A stretch of DNA of 37,732 nt, from the NCBI GenBank assembly GCA_945877815.1, contig CAMDWJ010000038.1:1-37732 (forward strand). The letters run 5' to 3'. A model generated the notes under the pieces. It was not told the origin of the DNA. It saw nothing but the letters and a program-made list of their open reading frames with translations, and searched no databases. Positions 24,013 to 32,106 of this stretch are shown piece after piece (position 1 is the stretch's first letter; each line of letters starts with the position of its first letter). The position numbers and the translations under genes are program-made. This stretch comes from Caenispirillum bisanense. Lineage in GTDB: Bacteria > Pseudomonadota > Alphaproteobacteria > Rhodospirillales > UBA2165.

Positions 24013-25266
24013 TTATATCTTTGTCGGCTCTGCGCCGAACCCCATGGCATCGTCATAGGCGAGCGTGATCTCAGCGGGTTGGCCCGCGAGGAACGTGAAT
24101 CTCTCGCGGCGCGGATGATCGGGATTGTCCTCCCCGTCGCGGAACAGCTCGAGCCCGTCGATCGGGAATTGGATACGCGCCGCCTGCTTCGGATCGCGGT
24201 AGATCGCTTTCGGATCCTCGCCGCGAGCCACTGCCTCCATATCCTTGAAATAACGCTGGCGGATCATGGCGATACCTTTGTCGGAGCGCCCCAAATGTTC
24301 CTGCGCGCGATCCGCGAAGGTGCCCTGGCCGACCCAGGCCACGAAATCCTGGTTCATCACATGGCTGGTGATCCAGCGCCCCGTTTTCGGGTCCTTGACC
24401 GGCGCGTACCAAGACGGCACCGAATTTTGCACATAAGGCTCGCGCGCCTTGGGTACGCGATCGAAGAACCAGCCGACCGAGAGCGTCGTTTCATCGTCGA
24501 TCGGGACGCGCCATTCGATGTGACTGCGCGTCGCCAGGGCATAGGGCCATAGGCAGACGCGCCCCAATGCCCACATGGCGTGGTTCTCATCGGTATCGGT
24601 GCGGATGCGGCGATAGATGAAGCCATGCTCGAATTCGTCGAAGTCCACCTTCACGTGCGACGGCGAATAAGGCCCCAGCTTCCCCTTGAGCCGGACGTCC
24701 CAGTTCGAATGCATCCATTCGAAATGAACGGGATCGATCGAGTTCTCCTGACACTGGAACCAGTTACAGGGAATTTCCGAAAAGACGATCTGGCGGAATC
24801 CGTTCTGCCAATGGAAATGCTCGTAGGACGGTGCTTCGGGAACTGGGTCCGGCCCCAGATAGGCCCAGATAAGCCCGCCGTTCTGCGCCACTTTGTAGTT
24901 CTTGATCTGGATGGTCTTGCGCAGCTTGCCGCTCGGATCCTCGACGTCTTCGTAGGGCTGCGCGAGGCACTTGCCATCCTTGCCGAACAGCCAGCCGTGA
25001 TAATTGCAGCGAAGGCCGTCCTGTTCGACATAGCCATACGACAGATCGGCGCGACGATGCGGGCAGTGCCGGTCGAGCAGACCGTAAGTACCGCTCAGAT
25101 CTTTATATAGGACGAGATTTTCGCCGAGCAGGCGGACAGGTTTCGTGTTCTTGTCGGAAAATTCGCTCTCGGCGGCGACCGGATGCCAATAGCGGCGCAT
25201 CACCTCGCCCATCGGCGTGCCCGCGCCCACTTCCATCAACAATTGATTGCGTTCCGCGTCGAGCAT
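24013..25266 (-). CDS. Rieske non-haem iron oxygenase, phthalate-dioxygenase-like alpha subunit
   Basis: From ATG 25266 (GGGAG eight bases upstream) the protein has 417 residues. The Rieske ligands are C68 and H70 (CPHRRAD), then C87 and H90 (CNYHGW). The mononuclear iron site lies in QENSIDPVHFEWMH with H181 and H186, and D178 as bridge residue. The length and the segments RRYWHPVA and NWFQCQEN fit the phthalate 4,5-dioxygenase/vanillate demethylase group. A reductase partner is not nearby and must be encoded elsewhere. It heads the cluster, whose promoter should lie at 25267-25350. Confidence 0.92.
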   Translation of the reverse strand: MLDAERNQLLMEVGAGTPMGEVMRRYWHPVAAESEFSDKNTKPVRLLGENLVLYKDLSGTYGLLDRHCPHRRADLSYGYVEQDGLRCNYHGWLFGKDGKCLAQPYEDVEDPSGKLRKTIQIKNYKVAQNGGLIWAYLGPDPVPEAPSYEHFHWQNGFRQIVFSEIPCNWFQCQENSIDPVHFEWMHSNWDVRLKGKLGPYSPSHVKVDFDEFEHGFIYRRIRTDTDENHAMWALGRVCLWPYALATRSHIEWRVPIDDETTLSVGWFFDRVPKAREPYVQNSVPSWYAPVKDPKTGRWITSHVMNQDFVAWVGQGTFADRAQEHLGRSDKGIAMIRQRYFKDMEAVARGEDPKAIYRDPKQAARIQFPIDGLELFRDGEDNPDHPRRERFTFLAGQPAEITLAYDDAMGFGAEPTKI

Positions 25267-25351
25267 TGCTGGTTCTCCCGTTGCGTTGACGTGCCGATGC
25301 ATTTGACGACCGGCATATGCGCGAATGTTAACAGGAGCAAAGATCACGCGA

Positions 25352-25384
25352 CAAACAAAATAAGCCGGGCGATAATTCGCCCGG
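25352..25384 (-). terminator. Rho-independent terminator for the DUF1513 relic transcript
   Basis: The perfect eight-base arms ccgggcga (25365-25372) and tcgcccgg (25377-25384) enclose four bases. On the minus strand they are followed by CTTATTTTGTTTG, a good T tract. It sits immediately after the DUF1513 relic and before the Rieske promoter region, so it insulates the two units. Confidence 0.8.
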
Positions 25385-25385
25385 A

Positions 25386-25986
25386 TTACGCGGATTTATC
25401 TGAAAGAACGGTTGCAACGGAGGCACGCCATCGTCGTGTCAGACGACGCACAGATGGTTGTCCCAGAGCCAGTCTGACGTCGAGATCGGCTGGTTTGCGT
25501 CTATGCCGAGCCGGAGCAGCCGTCGGAGGCATCGCCGGCACGGCGTGCCGCCCGATACCGCCGGAACTGAAATAGCCGATGCGCGCATAGCTGAGCGCCG
25601 CGTCGAAGACGGCGATCAAACCAGCCCCCGTCGGATCGTCGTGTTCGCAGACAAAGGGCCGTTCGCCGTCGGTCGAATAGGTGCCGTGGCCGTAGAAATT
25701 GAGCGCCCTCGGCGGCGCGATGGTCGGTGCGATTTCGCAGGCCCGCAGATCGATGACACAAGCGAACGATCCCATTCGGCGCCCGAATACCGTGCATTGA
25801 TCCGCCAGGAAACGATGGGCGAAGCCATGGCCGCGCGCCGGCAAAGGCAATTTGAAATCGATCCGTCCCGCATCGTCGAATCCGACGACGAAATGACGCC
25901 GCGGCGGACTCGGCCGCCCGTGCCCGGGAACCCTTGAAACCGGGCAAAAGTAATGCCGCGGTCATGGCAGAAATGGACAGGCGCAT
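25386..25986 (-). pseudogene. Decayed DUF1513 (iron-uptake-associated, beta-propeller) gene
   Basis: From ATG 25986 a signal peptide is encoded (MRLSISAMTAALLLPGF). Near 25900 the homologous reading moves to another frame: RRHFVVGFDDAGRIDFKLPL, then PARGHGFAH and FYGHGTYSTDGERPFVCEHD, ending YARIGYFSSGGIGRH. These are DUF1513 landmarks. About 150 codons after the shift the similarity stops, whereas intact members have about 350-370 residues, so the C-terminal half is lost. DUF1513 genes normally accompany imelysin-type iron-uptake genes under Fur control. None remain here, though a Fur-like box and a terminator still flank the relic. Confidence 0.75.
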
Positions 25987-26001
25987 CGTTCCCTCGATTT
26001 A

Positions 26002-26022
26002 TGCAAATAAGAATTGTTTGCG
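26002..26022 (-). promoter_or_regulatory. Fur-like box upstream of the DUF1513 relic
   Basis: A near-palindrome centred at 26012 has outer arms GCAAA (26003-26007) and TTTGC (26017-26021) and inner AA/TT pairs. This resembles the TGCAAAT-rich Fur boxes of alphaproteobacteria. It lies about 26 bases before the relic's ATG, where Fur would block transcription. The match is by eye only. Confidence 0.55.
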
Positions 26023-26099
26023 ATATGCCGACGGGCGCGGGAGAGCGCAAGTGCTACTCAGTTCAGCCGCAATCTTCTGTCGTAAGCGGGCCGGGCCGG

Positions 26100-26177
26100 C
26101 TAAAGAACATTGAAAAGGTAAAGCAGAATGAGGATCGGAATAGGAATACCCAGAAGCTATAAGAAGATAGCGCGCAT
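26100..26177 (-). pseudogene. Tiny hydrophobic ORF broken by an in-frame TAG
   Basis: From ATG 26177 the frame reads MRAIFL, a TAG (26159-26157), then LLGIPIPILILLYLFNVL and a stop at 26102-26100. The GIPIP-type hydrophobic stretch looks like the very small single-span membrane proteins common in proteobacteria. The stop near the N-terminus suggests decay, or the resemblance may be accidental. The rest of 26023-26312 shows no other gene and should contain the promoter of the next operon. Confidence 0.25.
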
Positions 26178-26312
26178 GGTCCGACTCCAGTAAGGACGAC
26201 GTGACGCTAAACGCCGTCCCCGGGGTCGGGTTCCGCCGGGCCGCACTTGCCCGTGCCTTTGCAGCCCAGTTATGACTAAAATTCGTCTAATCAAAATTGA
26301 GGGAGAAAAACT

Positions 26313-27101
26313 ATGGCCGACAAACTCGAGATCGTGCGCAACTTCATGGACTCCGTATCCGCAGGCGCACCGCAGGCCGAGCTTCTGAGCGACAACGCAG
26401 TGTTTCGCGCGCTCAATTTCAATATCCCGGGCAAACAGGCCGTGCTCAAGCGCCTCACCGACGAGGGCACGAGCAAGGTCTATAAGACGGTGACGTGGCA
26501 GCCGCCCTTTGCCGACACGTTCGACGGCATCCAGATCAAAGGCACGCCGGCCAGCGGCGCCGGCGGCGTCATCATGACGATGCTCTTCGAGGGCGATAAA
26601 ATCTCGGCCGTGCAGCAACAGAACGTACCAGGTGCATCGCGCGCGCCGAGCGAGATGAAGCTCACGCCCACGATCAAGAGCTTCGTTACCGAAGCGCTCG
26701 CAACCAAACACCCGATGGTCGTCGCCTATACCGACGAGGCCGGTCAGCCGGTGCTCAGCTATCGCGGCTCGACACAAGCCTTCAGCGACGACCAGATTGC
26801 CATGTGGGTGCGCAACGCGGGCGGCTCCTTCCTCAAGTCGATCCAGAAGAACCCGAAGATCGCGCTCATGTATCGCAATGAGGAGTCGAAGGCGACCTAT
26901 CAGTTCCAAGGCCGCGCGAAGATCGCGACCGACGAGGCGACGCGCGAGAAGGTCTACCAGACCATGACGCAGGTCGAACGCGATCACGATTACGCCCGCA
27001 CCGGCGTGGCCCTCGTCATCGATCTCGATATGGTGCAGGGCCAAGCCGGGCTCGGCAATACCGGGCCGATCGAGCCGGTCCGCCTGGTTCGCAGCAAATA
27101 G
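26313..27101 (+). CDS. Fusion of SnoaL/NTF2-like and PNPOx-like (flavin split-barrel) domains
   Basis: This 262-residue cytoplasmic protein has two domains. Residues 1-105 (KLEIVRNFMDSVSAG, then GGVIMTMLFEGDKISAVQQQ) follow the cone-shaped NTF2/SnoaL pattern. Residues 115-262 (IKSFVTEALATKHPMVVAYT, RGSTQAFSDDQIAMWVRNAG, FLKSIQKNPKIALMYRNEES) follow the pyridoxamine-5'-phosphate-oxidase-like split barrel, which usually binds FMN or F420. The substrate is unknown. A GGGAG sequence precedes the ATG. It begins a six-gene run with a full branched-chain amino-acid-type ABC transporter, 25 bases before livH, suggesting it modifies what the transporter imports. Confidence 0.82.
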   Translation: MADKLEIVRNFMDSVSAGAPQAELLSDNAVFRALNFNIPGKQAVLKRLTDEGTSKVYKTVTWQPPFADTFDGIQIKGTPASGAGGVIMTMLFEGDKISAVQQQNVPGASRAPSEMKLTPTIKSFVTEALATKHPMVVAYTDEAGQPVLSYRGSTQAFSDDQIAMWVRNAGGSFLKSIQKNPKIALMYRNEESKATYQFQGRAKIATDEATREKVYQTMTQVERDHDYARTGVALVIDLDMVQGQAGLGNTGPIEPVRLVRSK

Positions 27102-27126
27102 GAAACGAGAGGAGGAAATACCGAGC

Positions 27127-28041
27127 GTGGAGTATTTCCTCCAACAGACCATCAACGGCATCACGCTCGGCGCGGTCTATGGACTGATCGCGATCGGCTA
27201 CACGATGGTTTACGGCATCGTCGGCATGATCAATTTCGCGCACGGCGAAATTTACATGATCGGCGCCTTCATCGCGGTGATCGCCTTCACGCTGCTCGGC
27301 ATGATGGGGGTCACCTGGGTGCCGGCGGCCGTGCTGATCGTGCTGGTGACGGCGATGTTGTTCACCGCCGCTTATGGCTGGGCGGTGGAGCGCATCGCTT
27401 ACCGCCCGTTGCGCGGCTCCTTCCGTCTGGCGCCGTTGATTTCGGCGATCGGCATGTCGATCTTCTTGCAGAACTACGTGCAACTTTTGCAGGGGGCGCG
27501 GGTCAAATCGATCCAGCCGATCGTGACTGGCGCCATCCCCTTGATCGAGACCGGGCATTTCCAGGTCGCCGTCACCTATATCCAGATCCTCATCGTTACG
27601 CTCACGATTGCGCTGATGATCAGCTTCTCGCTGCTGATCACGCGCACGCGCTTCGGTCGAGCGCAGCGCGCGTGTGAACAAGATCAGACGATGGCGGCGC
27701 TGCTCGGCATCGATGTCGACCGCACGATCTCGATGACCTTCATGATCGGCGCGATCCTAGCGGCGGTCGCCGGTGTCATGGTCACCCTCTATTACGGCGT
27801 GGTGGATTTCTTCATCGGCTTCCAGGCCGGGATCAAGGCGTTCGCCGCGGCCGTTCTGGGCGGTATCGGCTCGCTGCCGGGCGCGATGCTGGGTGGCTTC
27901 CTGATCGGCCTCGTGGAAGCCTATTGGTCGGCCTACTTCTCGATCGAATACAAGGACATCGCGACCTTCTCGATCCTCATCCTCGTGTTGATCTTCCGCC
28001 CCTCCGGCCTGCTCGGCCGGCCCGATGTGGAGAAGGTCTGA
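27127..28041 (+). CDS. livH: Branched-chain amino-acid-type ABC permease LivH
   Basis: This 304-residue permease has about eight hydrophobic segments. It carries the LivH opening NGITLGAVYGLIAIGYTMVY, then GMINFAHGEIYMIGAF. ACEQDQTMAALLGIDVDRTI is the EAA-like loop that contacts the ATPases. The start is GTG at 27127, with AGGAGG eleven bases upstream, a rather long spacing that could reduce expression. livM begins one base after its stop. Substrates of this family include branched-chain amino acids, amides, urea and aromatic acids, so leucine transport should not be assumed. Confidence 0.93.
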   Translation: MEYFLQQTINGITLGAVYGLIAIGYTMVYGIVGMINFAHGEIYMIGAFIAVIAFTLLGMMGVTWVPAAVLIVLVTAMLFTAAYGWAVERIAYRPLRGSFRLAPLISAIGMSIFLQNYVQLLQGARVKSIQPIVTGAIPLIETGHFQVAVTYIQILIVTLTIALMISFSLLITRTRFGRAQRACEQDQTMAALLGIDVDRTISMTFMIGAILAAVAGVMVTLYYGVVDFFIGFQAGIKAFAAAVLGGIGSLPGAMLGGFLIGLVEAYWSAYFSIEYKDIATFSILILVLIFRPSGLLGRPDVEKV

Positions 28042-28042
28042 G

Positions 28043-29332
28043 GTGTCGCGCGTCACCACGTCCCGTGGCGCAAACCACATGGCCGTCGCCGCGCTGAAGG
28101 ACGCCGGTCTCGCCGGCTTCGTCGCCCTCATGCTCGCCGTGCCTCTGGTCGGGTTCCGCACGATAGAAGTCGGCAGCGGGCTTGGATTGCAGACGCGCTT
28201 CGATTGGGTCGCTTATTGCGTGATCGCGGTGATCGCGGGACGGCTGATTCTCAATTTCTGGCCGCCTCATTGGCGCATCAGGCGCCGTGCCAAAGCGCCG
28301 CACGTCTCCAACGCTCAACATCGAACCACGATGAAACTGGTGGCGCTGGGCGGCATCGGTTTCGCCGTAGCACTTCCCTTCCTGCCCTTCGCCGATCGTT
28401 ACGTCATCGATCTCGCCATCACGATCCTCATCTACGTGATGCTGGGTTGGGGATTGAACATCGTCGTCGGCCTCGCCGGGCTGCTCGATCTCGGCTATGT
28501 CGCCTTCTACGCGGTCGGCGCCTATTCCTTTGCGCTGGGGTCGCGCTACTGGGGCCTCAATTTCTGGGAAGCATTGCCGATGGCCGGCGCGCTCGCCGCC
28601 ATGCTCGGTGTGCTGCTTGGCTTTCCCGTGTTGCGTTTGCGCGGCGACTACCTCGCCATCGTTACGCTCGGCTTCGGCGAAATGATCCGCCTGCTTATCA
28701 TCAATCTGCAAAGCTTCACCGGCGGACCCAACGGCGTTTCGGGCATTCCACGGCCAAGCTTTTTCGGCTTTCCCTTCGCGCGCGAAGCCGAAGCGGGCGG
28801 TCCGATGCCGTTTCACGAATTGTTCGGACTCGACTATTCGACCCAGCATCGTTTCATCTTTCTCTATTTCATCATTCTCGCGTTGGCGCTGATCACGAAC
28901 GCCTTCACGCAACGCATCCGCCGCATGCCGATCGGGCGTGCCTGGGAGGCGCTGCGCGAAGACGAAATCGCGTGCAAAGCGCTCGGCATCAATCCGACCA
29001 ACACCAAGCTCACTGCGTTTACCATCGGCGCCATGTTCGGCGGCTTCGCCGGCGCGTTCTTCGCGACGCGCCAGGGATTCATCAGCCCGGAGAGTTTCAA
29101 TTTCCTGGAATCCGCCTTCATCCTCGCCATCGTCGTACTGGGCGGCATGGGCAGCCAGATCGGGATCGTAATCGCAACGATCCTGTTGGTGGCACTCCCC
29201 GAAGTGGGCCGCGAGTTCGCCGAGTTCCGCATGCTGTTGTTCGGCGCGGCCATGATCGCGATCATGGTGTGGCGCCCCTACGGATTGCTGTCGCGCCGTT
29301 CACCGACGATACAGTTGGGGAGCGGCGCATGA
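28043..29332 (+). CDS. livM: Branched-chain amino-acid-type ABC permease LivM
   Basis: This 429-residue permease has the extended N-terminal region of E. coli LivM (DUF3382-like; LVGFRTIEVG at about 35-44). The core follows: LNIVVGLAGLLDLGYVAFYAVGAY region, LRLRGDYLAIVTLGFGEM, TGGPNGVSGI, and the EAA-like REDEIACKALGINPTNTKL. GTG 28043 is chosen as start because GGAGAAGG is well placed before it. ATG 28025, inside livH, and ATG 28079 are alternatives. The stop overlaps the livG ATG (ATGA). Confidence 0.92.
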   Translation: MSRVTTSRGANHMAVAALKDAGLAGFVALMLAVPLVGFRTIEVGSGLGLQTRFDWVAYCVIAVIAGRLILNFWPPHWRIRRRAKAPHVSNAQHRTTMKLVALGGIGFAVALPFLPFADRYVIDLAITILIYVMLGWGLNIVVGLAGLLDLGYVAFYAVGAYSFALGSRYWGLNFWEALPMAGALAAMLGVLLGFPVLRLRGDYLAIVTLGFGEMIRLLIINLQSFTGGPNGVSGIPRPSFFGFPFAREAEAGGPMPFHELFGLDYSTQHRFIFLYFIILALALITNAFTQRIRRMPIGRAWEALREDEIACKALGINPTNTKLTAFTIGAMFGGFAGAFFATRQGFISPESFNFLESAFILAIVVLGGMGSQIGIVIATILLVALPEVGREFAEFRMLLFGAAMIAIMVWRPYGLLSRRSPTIQLGSGA

Positions 29333-30138
29333 ACGGCGTACTGCTCGATGTCGCGAACCTGACCATGCGGTTCGGCGGCCTGACGGCCATCGACGATCTG
29401 TCATTCAGCGCGCAAGCCGGGCACATCACCGCAATCATCGGGCCGAACGGAGCCGGTAAGACGACCGTGTTCAACTGCATCACCGGGTTCTACAAACCGA
29501 CGCTCGGCCGCATCGCACTCGCCCGTGACAGCGCCACCTTCGACCTCGCTCAGATGAGCGGACATAAGATCGCGAGTGCCGCGCATGTCGCGCGCACCTT
29601 CCAGAACATCCGCCTGTTTCCGCGCATGACCGTTTTGGAGAACCTGATCGTCGCGCAACACAACAAGCTGATGTGCGCATCGGGCTACACCATCGCAGGC
29701 CTGTTCGGCTTGCCCAGCTATCGCAAGGCCGAACGAAACGCCGTCGCCAAGGCGCGCGGCTGGCTTGAGCGCATCGGCCTGGTGGACCGCGCCGACGATG
29801 AGGCCGGCACTTTGCATTATGGCGCACAACGCAAATTGGAAATCGCGCGCGCGCTCTGCACCGATCCGGTTCTGCTCTGCCTGGACGAACCGGCAGCGGG
29901 ATTGAATGCGCGCGAATCCGCCGAACTCAATCGCCTGTTGCTCGACATCCGCGCCACCGACGGCGTGTCGCTGCTGCTGATCGAGCACGACATGAATGTG
30001 GTGATGGGCATTTCCGATCACATCGTCGTGCTGGATTACGGCAAGCGCATCGCCAACGGCACACCCGACGCGGTACGCGCCGATCCGGCCGTTATCCGCG
30101 CCTATCTCGGCGAGCCCGACGCCGTGGAGAGTGCCTGA
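29329..30138 (+). CDS. livG: Branched-chain amino-acid-type ABC ATPase LivG
   Basis: This 269-residue ATPase has Walker A GPNGAGKTT, Q-loop ARTFQNIRLFPRMTVLENL, an atypical signature LHYGAQRKLEIARAL in place of LSYGxQR, Walker B LLCLDEPAAGLN, and IEHDMNVVMGISDHIVVLDY with the H-loop. The C-terminal VRADPAVIRAYLGE is typical of LivG. A longer open frame continuing upstream is only a shadow of livM. It starts at the ATGA overlap with livM and ends in a TGATG overlap with livF. Confidence 0.94.
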   Translation: MNGVLLDVANLTMRFGGLTAIDDLSFSAQAGHITAIIGPNGAGKTTVFNCITGFYKPTLGRIALARDSATFDLAQMSGHKIASAAHVARTFQNIRLFPRMTVLENLIVAQHNKLMCASGYTIAGLFGLPSYRKAERNAVAKARGWLERIGLVDRADDEAGTLHYGAQRKLEIARALCTDPVLLCLDEPAAGLNARESAELNRLLLDIRATDGVSLLLIEHDMNVVMGISDHIVVLDYGKRIANGTPDAVRADPAVIRAYLGEPDAVESA

Positions 30139-30851
30139 TGCTGGAGATCGCGGGCCTTCATGCATCCTACGGCCCCGTCGCCGCGCTAAAAGGCGTCGAC
30201 CTCATTGTCAACGCGGGGGAGATCGTGGCGCTGATCGGAGCCAACGGCGCCGGCAAATCAACATTGCTGATGACCATCTGCGGCAAGCCGCGCGCGCAGA
30301 CCGGACGGATTATCTTCGACGGCACCGACATCACCCATGAACCCATGCGCGATATCATGCATCGCGGGATCGCCCACGCGCCCGAAGGGCGGCGTATCTT
30401 CGCCCGCCTCAGCGTACTCGAGAACCTGCATCTGGGTGCGACCATCGCCGGCGAGGCGCATGTCGCCGAAGACACCGAACGCATGTTCGAAATGTTTCCC
30501 ATTCTGGGCACGCGGCGCGATCAGCGCGGCGGCACCTTGAGCGGCGGCGAGCAGCAGATGCTCGCCATCGCACGTGCGTTGATGGCGCGGCCGAAATTGC
30601 TGCTGCTGGATGAGCCCTCGCTCGGCCTCGCCCCGCTGATCACAAAGCGAATTTTCGAGGTCATTCGCGATCTCAACCGCAACCAGGGCCTCACCGTCTT
30701 GTTGGTCGAACAAAATGCGCATCAGGCGCTGAAGGTCGCGATGCGCGGATATGTGCTGCAGACCGGATCAATCGTGCTCGCCGGCACGGGGGCCGAACTT
30801 TTGGCCAATGGCGAAGTACGCGCTGCCTATCTTGGGAGCGGCGCCACGTGA
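30138..30851 (+). CDS. livF: Branched-chain amino-acid-type ABC ATPase LivF
   Basis: This 237-residue ATPase has LHASYGPVAALKGVDL, Walker A GANGAGKST, the LivF-typical IAHAPEGRRIFARLSVLENL, signature LSGGEQQMLAIARAL, Walker B LLLLDEPSLGLAP, and VEQNAHQAL in the H-loop region, where the LivF group has Q-N instead of H-D. It shares one base with the end of livG (TGATG), so the two ATPases should be made in equal amounts. Confidence 0.95.
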   Translation: MLEIAGLHASYGPVAALKGVDLIVNAGEIVALIGANGAGKSTLLMTICGKPRAQTGRIIFDGTDITHEPMRDIMHRGIAHAPEGRRIFARLSVLENLHLGATIAGEAHVAEDTERMFEMFPILGTRRDQRGGTLSGGEQQMLAIARALMARPKLLLLDEPSLGLAPLITKRIFEVIRDLNRNQGLTVLLVEQNAHQALKVAMRGYVLQTGSIVLAGTGAELLANGEVRAAYLGSGAT

Positions 30852-30887
30852 TAGGATTTTCCCATATTCATTTGGACGGAGGGTTTC

Positions 30888-31994
30888 ATGCGTAAAACGC
30901 TTTTCGGGTTGGTGGCTGCCGCCGGGTTGGCCGTAGCATCCACGGTTTCCGCCCAGGAGATTGTCATCGCCGTCGCGGGGCCGATGACCGGGTCGAATGC
31001 CAGTTTCGGCGAACAGTTCCGCCGCGGCGCCGAGATGGCGGTCGCGGACATCAACGCGCAGGGTGGCGTCATCAGGCGCAAACTGCGGCTTGAGGTCGGC
31101 GACGATGCCTGCGATCCCAAACAGGCCGTTGCGGTCGCCAACCAGCTCGCTTCCAAAAAGGTCGTTTTCGTCGCCGGGCACTATTGCTCGGGCTCGTCGA
31201 TTCCCGCCTCTGAGGTCTATGCCGAGGAGGGGATTCTCCAGATTTCACCGGGTTCGACCAATCCCGTGCTCACCGAACGCGGCGCCAAATTCAAGAACGT
31301 CTTCCGCGTCTGCGGGCGCGACGACCAACAAGGCGGCGTCGGCGCAGACTTCGTGATGGAGAAGTTCAAGGGCAAGGTCGTCGCCATCGTCCACGACAAG
31401 TCGCAATACGGCAAAGGCCTCGCCGATTTCGCCAAGGCACGCTTCAACGAAAAGGGCGTCAAGGAGGCGCTTTACGAAGGCATCAATGTGGGCGACAAGG
31501 ATTTCAGCGCACTGATCAGCCGCCTGAAGCAGGCCAAGGTCGAAGCGGTCTATTTCGGAGGTTACCACACCGAAGCGGGTTTGATCGCCCGTCAGGCGAA
31601 AGAGCAATCGCTCAATATCGCGCTGATCGGCGGCGACGCGCTAGTGACCAATGAGTTCGCCTCCATCGCCGGGCCGGCCGGCGACAGCGCCTACATGACC
31701 TTCGATGCCGATCCGCGCAAGAATCCGGTCGCGCAGCAAATGGTCGCGAAGTTCAAGGCAGCAGGATACGATCCGGAAGGCTATACGCTTTATGCCTATG
31801 CTGCGGTTCAAATCTTCGCCCAGGCCGCCGCGCAGAAGAAATCGATCAAACTTGACGACCTCGTCGCCGCTATGCGCGCGACCAAATTCAGCACGATGCT
31901 GGGGGAGATCGGCTTCGATGGCAAAGGCGACGTCACCAGCCCGGCTTACAAAGTCTATGCCTGGAAGGGCGGCAAATACGACTACGCGAACTGA
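30888..31994 (+). CDS. livK: Branched-chain amino-acid-type periplasmic binding protein
   Basis: This 368-residue exported protein has a signal peptide (LFGLVAAAGLAVASTVSAQ). Class-I periplasmic-binding landmarks follow: IAVAGPMTGSNASFGEQF, GAEMAVADINAQGG, AGHYCSGSSIPASEVYAEEG and ISPGSTNPVLTERG. The Ser/Thr residues of GHYCSGSSI and the downstream tyrosines normally contact the ligand's amino-acid head group, which favours an amino acid or amide. It closes the operon, is 36 bases from livF and is followed by a terminator. Confidence 0.93.
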   Translation: MRKTLFGLVAAAGLAVASTVSAQEIVIAVAGPMTGSNASFGEQFRRGAEMAVADINAQGGVIRRKLRLEVGDDACDPKQAVAVANQLASKKVVFVAGHYCSGSSIPASEVYAEEGILQISPGSTNPVLTERGAKFKNVFRVCGRDDQQGGVGADFVMEKFKGKVVAIVHDKSQYGKGLADFAKARFNEKGVKEALYEGINVGDKDFSALISRLKQAKVEAVYFGGYHTEAGLIARQAKEQSLNIALIGGDALVTNEFASIAGPAGDSAYMTFDADPRKNPVAQQMVAKFKAAGYDPEGYTLYAYAAVQIFAQAAAQKKSIKLDDLVAAMRATKFSTMLGEIGFDGKGDVTSPAYKVYAWKGGKYDYAN

Positions 31995-32019
31995 TCGTCG
32001 AGAGTTCTCCATCGAGAGC

Positions 32020-32055
32020 AGCGGACCGGTGGGCAGCCGGCCGCTGTCTTTCTTT
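32020..32055 (+). terminator. Rho-independent terminator of the liv operon
   Basis: The arms agcgg-a-ccgg (32020-32029) and ccggccgct (32037-32045) form a nine-pair stem with one bulged A. The T-rich tail gtctttcttt (32046-32055) follows. It lies about 25 bases after the livK stop. Confidence 0.75.
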
Positions 32056-32106
32056 GACACCTTTAGGACACGCGACAGGGTTGAGTAACGGGCTAGGGTC
32101 CCGCGC

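Noticed and set aside
26157-27164. 335-residue minus-strand frame opposite the SnoaL-PNPOx gene
   Set aside because: Antisense shadow; the plus-strand frame has clear domains and a ribosome-binding site.
28204-29328. Long open frame in front of livG suggesting a fused 644-residue protein
   Set aside because: Its first 375 codons are an arginine- and histidine-rich shadow of livM in another frame; livG homology starts exactly at ATG 29329.
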